From positions 1 through 24,282 of the forward strand of contig CALGVA010000029.1 in assembly GCA_937920345.1 (NCBI GenBank): a stretch of DNA of 24,282 nt, written 5' to 3'. How positions within the stretch are numbered: position 1 is the first letter of the stretch; each line of letters begins with the position of its first letter. Source of the stretch: an uncultured Lachnospiraceae bacterium. Lineage in GTDB: Bacteria > Bacillota > Clostridia > Lachnospirales > Lachnospiraceae. Under the pieces are notes generated by a model. The model made no database searches, had not been told where the DNA came from, and was given only the letters and a program-made list of their open reading frames with translations. Of this stretch, positions 21,501 to 24,282 are shown in pieces. The position numbers and the translations under genes are program-made.

Positions 21501-24282
21501 ATAAGTGATGCGCTGGCGGGAAAAGTAACAAAGGAAAATCTGGATGAAATGGGAGAAACGTTCACTCTGGATGCTGCCAAAGCGCTGGAGGAAGCAGGAA
21601 TCCCGGCTGACGGCGTTAAGATTGGCGACCTGCAGACCGTAGTAAAGCATGCGGACCCGGACGGTGAAGACAGCATCACGGTGACCATACCGTTTACAGT
21701 CGAAGGGGATGGCGGAGGAACTGACAAGGCCGTGGCCACCATTCCGGTAAGCGTCGCCTCCGGCAACGGCTGGATGCTTGATGTTAACGGAAAGCTGACG
21801 ATCAAGTCGGATGCCGGGATGGCGGAGTGGAAAGAAAAAAAACTTCCGTATATAACACAGGTAAAAAGTGCCGTGATAGAGGATTCTGTGACGGGCATAG
21901 CGGAGGACGCGTTCAGGAACTGCGAGAACCTGACAGAGATTACAATCCCGGGCAGCGTGACAGGGATCGGGGCCAGTGCGTTTGCTTCCTGCGAGAGCCT
22001 GACAGAGATTATCATCCCGGGCAGCGTGAAGAGCATCGAGACCAGTGCGTTTGCTTCCTGTAAGAGCCTGAAAGCCATTACAATCCCGGACGGCGTGACG
22101 ACCATCGCCTGGGCTGCGTTTTTCGGCTGTTCCAGCCTGACAGAGATTACCATTCCGTCCAGCGTGACGGGCATCGAGCACGATGCGTTTCGGAGCTGTT
22201 ACAGACTGGCAGAGATTACCATTCCGGACGGCGTGACGGGCATCGGGTACCGTGCGTTTGAAAGCTGCATTGCCTTGACGGAGATTACCATTCCGTCCAG
22301 CGTGGAAAGCATTGGATACTCTGCGTTTGCGAGCTGCACTGCCCTGGAAAGCGTAATCATGCAGGGGAGCACACCGCCGGAATTGAGTACAAATAACCGT
22401 GGACAACAATTTTACAGGTGTAAATTTGAGACAGAAGATAAGAAAGCCATAAAAGTCCCTGTGGATGCCGTGGATACCTATAAAAAGGCAAAGTCGTGGT
22501 CTGATTATACCCGATATATTATAGGCGACAGCACGCCGGCGCAAAGGGTGGAGGAAGCCAAGGGCGCAGCGGGAAGCGCACTGGATGACTTTACGGTACC
22601 GGAGAACGCCGACGATGCAGCAGTAGAAGAAGCTGTCAAGGCTGCCATTGAGGAGGCTGTTAAAAAAGCGCTGGACGACGCAGGCATGGACAGCGAAGGC
22701 GTAGACATAACGCTGTCTGACTTCACCTACGAACCGGCGGCGAAAGGAAAGGACGGACAGATCAGTGCAGCCGTCACGGTCACCATCGACGGGGAGTCTG
22801 GTACCATAGACGTTGACAAGAAGATCCCCGGACTGCCATATACAGACGAAGAGAAAGCGGAAGCGGCGAAGAAGGCAGCGGAGGACGCGCTGAAAGAGAT
22901 CACTGTATCCAATGGCACCACGCAGGAAAGCCTGCAGGATGCCATAGAGAAAGCCGTACAGGACGCACTGGAAGCGGCAGGCATAGACAGCACTGGCGTG
23001 GACATAACGGTGAAAGACTTTACCAATACGCCGGCGACGACAGAAAGCGAAGGAAACATCAGCGCATCGGTTGAGATCAGCAGCGGCGAAGGGAATGACA
23101 AGGTAACAGAGACGGTAACGGTAGACAAGACGATCGACAAGCTGCCGGGCACCCCCGCAACCCCCGCAGAAAAGGCGGAAGCGGCGAAGAAAGCAGCAGA
23201 GGAAGCGCTGAAAGAGATCACTGTATCCAATGGCACCACGCAGGAAAGCCTGCAGGATGCCATAGAGAAAGCCGTACAGGACGCACTGGAAGCGGCAGGC
23301 ATAGACGGCACAGACGTAGACATAGCAGTGAACGACTTTACCAAAACGCCGGCGACGGCAGAAAGCGAAGGAAACATCAGCGCATCGGTGGAGATCAGCA
23401 GCGGCGAAGGGGCTGACAAAGTAACAGAGACGGTAACGGTAGACAAGACGATCGACAGGCTGCCGGGCACCCCCGCAACCCCCGCAGAAAAGGCGGAAGC
23501 GGCGAAGAAAGCAGCAGAGGAAGCGCTGAAAGAGATCACTGTATCCAATGGCACCACGCAGGAAAGCCTGCAGGATGCCATAGAGAAAGCCGTACAGGAC
23601 GCACTGGAAGCGGCAGGCATAGACAGCACTGGCGTGGACATAACGGTGAAAGACTTTACCAATACGCCGGCGACGACAGAAAGCGAAGGAAAGATCAGCG
23701 CATCGGTGGAGATCAGCAGCGGTGAAGGGGCTGACAAAGTAACAGAGACGGTAACGGTAGACAAGACGATCGACAGGCTGCCGGGCACCCCCGCAACCCC
23801 CGCAGAAAAGGCGGAAGCGGCGAAGAAAGCAGCAGAGGAAGCGCTGAAAGAGATCACTGTATCCAATGGCACCACGCAGGAAAGCCTGCAGGATGCCATA
23901 GAGAAAGCCGTACAGGACGCACTGGAAGCGGCAGGCATAGACGGCACAGACGTAGACATAGCAGTGAACGACTTTACCAAAACGCCGGCGACGGCAGAAA
24001 GCGAAGGAAACATCAGCGCATCGGTGGAGATCAGCAGCGGCGAAGGGGCTGACAAGGTAACAGAGACGGTAACGGTAGACAAGACGATCGACAGGCTGCC
24101 GGGCACCTCCGCAACCCCCGCAGAAAAGGCGGAAGCGGCGAAGAAAGCAGCGGAAGAAGCGCTGAAAGATATCTCGGTATCCAACACCACCACACAGGAA
24201 AGCCTGCAGAGCGCCATAGAGAAAGCGGTACAGGACGCACTGGAAGCGGCAGGCATAGACGGCACAGACGTAGACATAGCAG
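18564..24282 (+). CDS. Giant BspA-type leucine-rich-repeat surface protein, runs off the window
   Basis: One uninterrupted frame of 1,906 codons, followed base by base except inside the near-identical repeat units, with no stop before the window ends. It begins with a signal peptide (RKKKGNPLRRMMALLLSIVLSAGMVL, cut near 36) and an acidic Thr/Glu/Gly-rich linker to about residue 165. Then come three cassettes, each opened by a G-x-GWxLxxxGxLTIxSDxGM strand motif (at 19068, 20448 and 21762) and a block of 23-residue BspA/LRR_5 repeats (LTSIEIPSGVTSIGDYAFSGCSS type; about 7, 6 and 7 units). Each block closes with a KVPxGxxxAYKEAWPDW cap. The cassettes are separated by roughly 100-residue helix-plus-strand modules, which then form a tandem array from 22851. 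GGAGGG nine bases upstream fixes the start. Such proteins usually mediate adhesion or host contact; the anchor lies beyond the window. Confidence 0.92.
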   Translation, partial: MRKKKGNPLRRMMALLLSIVLSAGMVLDTASLTVLAMENTGEGYYTPAQESVSGNTVTEEETGAESDGKETGTETDGKETGNEGTGADSAADNPGDAGETDKTGESADNPETEESDGGSEQEPAAPTEEGEGETISGNGVEQGEMAAPRQKALQAEGIAAQADGKSASGTGWVLGSAGTLTISSDAGMANWYSEASKYKSDVKAVVIKDGVTSIEASGFSQYINLTSITIPDSVTSIGAFAFYGCSSLTGSITIPDGVTSIEQSTFWGCSSLTSIEIPSGVTSIGDYAFDFCSSLTSIEIPSGVTYIGTRAFDGCSSLTGSITIPSGVTSIKQETFQGCSSLISIEIPSGVTSIEDLAFSSCTALERVTMQSIEPPTLKGKYTNSTFYRSYFVEHGKKGIKVPEGRVTAYKEAWPDWSDYIAPDGTLEEKIAAAKEAVDAVLEEITLSNDTTAESLRGEIEKAVDAALDKADMDSEGITVSVTDFTKTDATKDAAGSISATVTITGGEGPDTVSETITVDKVIARPLEPAEKAEAVKKALEDAISAALEGKVTKENLDEMGEKFTLDAAKVLEEAGISGVETGDMQIVVKHADPDGEDSITVTVPFTIEGAGGDGEKAVVTIPVTVGSGTDWILDGNGKLTIRSDDGMSDWCSKRSEYASYVKEAVIQDGVTNIGYKAFFECSSLTGIEIPDSVTSIGDYAFNKCSSLTSIEIPSGVTSIGDYAFSGCSSLTGIEIPSGVTSIEFAVFRGCSSLTGIEIPSGITSIEGSAFNKCSSLTAITIPDSVTSIGGYAFSGCAALESVTMQKTEPPALEENTTKSTVFNGCYFVEHGKKGIKVPAGTVNAYKEAWPDWSGYIVTASTPEEKVAAAKEAAEAALKDMTAFNATTAESLKEVIEKAVQAALDKADVDSEGITVSVTDFTKEEATEDAAGSISATVTITSGEGSDTVSDTITVDKIIAELLTPAEKVEAVKTALEDAISDALAGKVTKENLDEMGETFTLDAAKALEEAGIPADGVKIGDLQTVVKHADPDGEDSITVTIPFTVEGDGGGTDKAVATIPVSVASGNGWMLDVNGKLTIKSDAGMAEWKEKKLPYITQVKSAVIEDSVTGIAEDAFRNCENLTEITIPGSVTGIGASAFASCESLTEIIIPGSVKSIETSAFASCKSLKAITIPDGVTTIAWAAFFGCSSLTEITIPSSVTGIEHDAFRSCYRLAEITIPDGVTGIGYRAFESCIALTEITIPSSVESIGYSAFASCTALESVIMQGSTPPELSTNNRGQQFYRCKFETEDKKAIKVPVDAVDTYKKAKSWSDYTRYIIGDSTPAQRVEEAKGAAGSALDDFTVPENADDAAVEEAVKAAIEEAVKKALDDAGMDSEGVDITLSDFTYEPAAKGKDGQISAAVTVTIDGESGTIDVDKKIPGLPYTDEEKAEAAKKAAEDALKEITVSNGTTQESLQDAIEKAVQDALEAAGIDSTGVDITVKDFTNTPATTESEGNISASVEISSGEGNDKVTETVTVDKTIDKLPGTPATPAEKAEAAKKAAEEALKEITVSNGTTQESLQDAIEKAVQDALEAAGIDGTDVDIAVNDFTKTPATAESEGNISASVEISSGEGADKVTETVTVDKTIDRLPGTPATPAEKAEAAKKAAEEALKEITVSNGTTQESLQDAIEKAVQDALEAAGIDSTGVDITVKDFTNTPATTESEGKISASVEISSGEGADKVTETVTVDKTIDRLPGTPATPAEKAEAAKKAAEEALKEITVSNGTTQESLQDAIEKAVQDALEAAGIDGTDVDIAVNDFTKTPATAESEGNISASVEISSGEGADKVTETVTVDKTIDRLPGTSATPAEKAEAAKKAAEEALKDISVSNTTTQESLQSAIEKAVQDALEAAGIDGTDVDIA
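19173..19680 (+). repeat. LRR block 1 (69-bp units)
   Basis: About seven BspA-type repeats with the 69-bp unit SLTSIEIPSGVTSIGxxAFxxCS; two units carry an extra Gly-Ser (72 bp). Ile is almost always ATA. The block ends with TALERVTMQ and a cap containing VPEGRVTAYKEAWPDW. Confidence 0.9.
19848..20441 (+). repeat. Module pair between LRR blocks 1 and 2
   Basis: Two related modules start at 19848 and 20154 (306 bp apart). Each has a helical AEKAEAVKKALEDA-like half, followed by a DFTK-type beta half ending in TITVDK or TIPVTV. They are the diverged relatives of the terminal 318-bp array. Confidence 0.75.
20553..20990 (+). repeat. LRR block 2 (69-bp units)
   Basis: About six units, very close to block 1 in DNA sequence, including ATA for Ile and the GCAGCAGCCTGACA junction. 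It ends with ALESVTMQ and the cap VPAGTVNAYKEAWPDW. Confidence 0.9.
21156..21761 (+). repeat. Module pair between LRR blocks 2 and 3
   Basis: Modules start at 21156 and 21462, again 306 bp apart. They are clearly duplicated from the pair after block 1 (shared SEGITVSVTDFTK and VVKHADPDGEDSITVT). Confidence 0.75.
21867..22370 (+). repeat. LRR block 3 (69-bp units)
   Basis: About seven units of the type SLTEITIPSSVTGIGxxAFxSCxS. The protein pattern matches blocks 1 and 2, but Ile is ATC or ATT and Val is GTG, so the DNA has diverged or has a separate origin. Confidence 0.9.
22542..24282 (+). repeat. Tandem array of 318-bp (106-residue) modules
   Basis: A diverged first module starts at 22542. 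Highly similar 318-bp units start at 22851, 23169, 23487, 23805 and 24123 (the last cut by the window end). Units 1 and 3 share SIDE A features (GIDSTGVDITVKDFTNTPATT); units 2 and 4 share B features (GIDGTDVDIAVNDFTKTPATA). The true repeat is therefore a 636-bp A-B pair. Each module has a charged helical half (KAEAAKKAAEEALKEI) and a beta half ending in VTETVTVDKTID and a Pro-rich joint. Confidence 0.93.

Noticed and set aside
20295..22544. 749-residue minus-strand frame with repeated ARNAVRNCY-like segments
   Set aside because: This is the reverse reading of the LRR units and modules. The plus frame has a signal peptide, ribosome binding site and a known repeat family, so this is a shadow.
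22727..24277. 516-residue open frame on the minus strand across the 318-bp array
   Set aside because: It is antisense to the repeat array of the LRR protein, low in complexity (Ser/Ala/Val), has no ribosome binding site or family features, and stays open only because the sense frame avoids TTA, CTA and TCA codons.
22851..24282. Regular repeats considered as a CRISPR array
   Set aside because: The unit is 318 bp, fully coding and without unique spacers.

Overview
The window looks like chromosome from an anaerobic, probably gut-associated, butyrate-forming Firmicute of the Lachnospiraceae type. This is inferred from the hbd-bcd-etfB-etfA cluster, strong AGGAGG-type ribosome binding sites, clostridial-type ABC-2 exporters and a giant BspA-type leucine-rich-repeat surface protein. 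No rRNA, tRNA, CRISPR array, transposase or integrase was seen.

Region 1 (1-4540, + strand) is the distal part of a butyryl-CoA synthesis operon: 3-hydroxybutyryl-CoA dehydrogenase, butyryl-CoA dehydrogenase and the two electron-transfer flavoprotein subunits. Its intergenic gaps are unusually long (150-220 nt) and full of elaborate inverted repeats, some belonging to recognisable families. A good intrinsic terminator closes the operon at 4504-4539.

Region 2 (4550-9820, + strand) is a five-gene ABC-2 exporter cluster: an ATPase that may be translated from a leaderless mRNA, a membrane-anchored extracytoplasmic protein of unknown function, a 76-residue acidic protein, and two permease-type proteins. 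The second permease appears to lack the last helix. An isolated methylthioribose-1-phosphate isomerase gene (mtnA) follows.

Region 3 (11040-13460, - strand) is a visibly AT-rich block of three unknown membrane or secreted proteins. It starts at repeated copies of the 3' end of mtnA and looks like acquired or fast-evolving DNA.

Region 4 (13460-18300) holds a 7TM-type sensor kinase and an OmpR-type response regulator, both on the - strand, with a signal-peptide surface protein on the + strand between them. The kinase gene has an in-frame TAG 18 codons before its natural end, removing the last piece of the ATP-binding domain. Divergent from the regulator, after a 400-bp regulatory region with 21-bp-spaced direct repeats and a switch-like inverted repeat, region 5 (18564 to the window end) encodes one exported protein of at least 1,906 residues. 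It contains three BspA-type LRR blocks alternating with about ten copies of a roughly 100-residue module, ending in a near-identical 318-bp tandem array that alternates between two subtypes. The long minus-strand open frames across this gene are shadows of its codon use. The two-component system may control the surface proteins around it; that is inference from position only.
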